Source: Planctomycetaceae bacterium (GTDB lineage: Bacteria > Planctomycetota > Planctomycetia > Pirellulales > Thermoguttaceae). From it: 5,592 nucleotides of DNA. Shown here one piece after another: positions 5,583-5,592 of this stretch. Under the pieces are notes generated by a model. That model was not told the DNA's origin. It was given only the letters and a program-made list of their open reading frames with translations, and ran no database searches. Position numbers and translations under genes: made by a program. The DNA lies in the NCBI GenBank assembly GCA_031282385.1, contig JAITDV010000622.1, forward strand, positions 1 to 5,592, given 5' to 3'. How positions within the stretch are numbered: position 1 is the first letter of the stretch; each line of letters starts with the position of its first letter.

Positions 5583-5592
5583 ATTAGACCTT
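5583..5592. repeat. Possible start of another MITE-like terminal repeat at the window edge
   Basis: The last bases, ATTAGACCTT, equal the outer end of the right inverted repeat of the element at 3773-3955, read on the minus strand (ATTAGACCTTTTC). They differ by one base from the left arm (AATAGACCTT). Only ten bases are visible, so this may be chance. Confidence 0.25.

Overview
The window looks like a piece of an AT-rich planctomycete chromosome. The evidence is protein style: a YkgJ-type cysteine-cluster protein with a PIDTPESWHDYENIRWYL segment, a short flagellin with STGLRINSAKDDPAGLI, and a secreted BD-FAE-like esterase. Three of the four intact genes also lack a Shine-Dalgarno sequence, as is common in that phylum. 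This placement is inference; the window contains no rRNA or other phylogenetic marker.

Layout. Bases 1-600 hold a decayed IS4-type DDE transposase on the minus strand, running off the left edge. Then come two plus-strand genes: a 452-residue protein made of 13 tetratricopeptide repeats (667-2025) and a secreted alpha/beta hydrolase (2134-3054). Bases 3055-3359 contain no gene. They do hold a second, inverted copy of the transposon's 5' end (3162-3263, about 80 % identical by hand alignment to 498-599), with a perfect hairpin plus T-run inside it. A small YkgJ-family protein follows (3360-3752). It converges on a minus-strand flagellin (4149-5024), the only gene here with a strong ribosome binding site. 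The two are separated by about 400 bases containing a nested palindromic element: 19-bp inverted repeats at 3773-3791/3937-3955 around a GC-rich, cloverleaf-like palindrome at 3796-3880. The last 550 bases contain no convincing gene, and the final bases repeat the outer end of that palindromic element.

Functionally the four intact genes look unrelated: a protein-interaction scaffold, a carbohydrate-ester or similar esterase, a probable metal-binding protein and a flagellar filament subunit. No pathway links them. The accessory character comes from mobile-element debris: two outward-facing relics of one IS family bracket the TPR and esterase genes, and a MITE-like element sits between the convergent genes. 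I saw no CRISPR array, tRNA, rRNA, defence system or clearly new multi-gene system.
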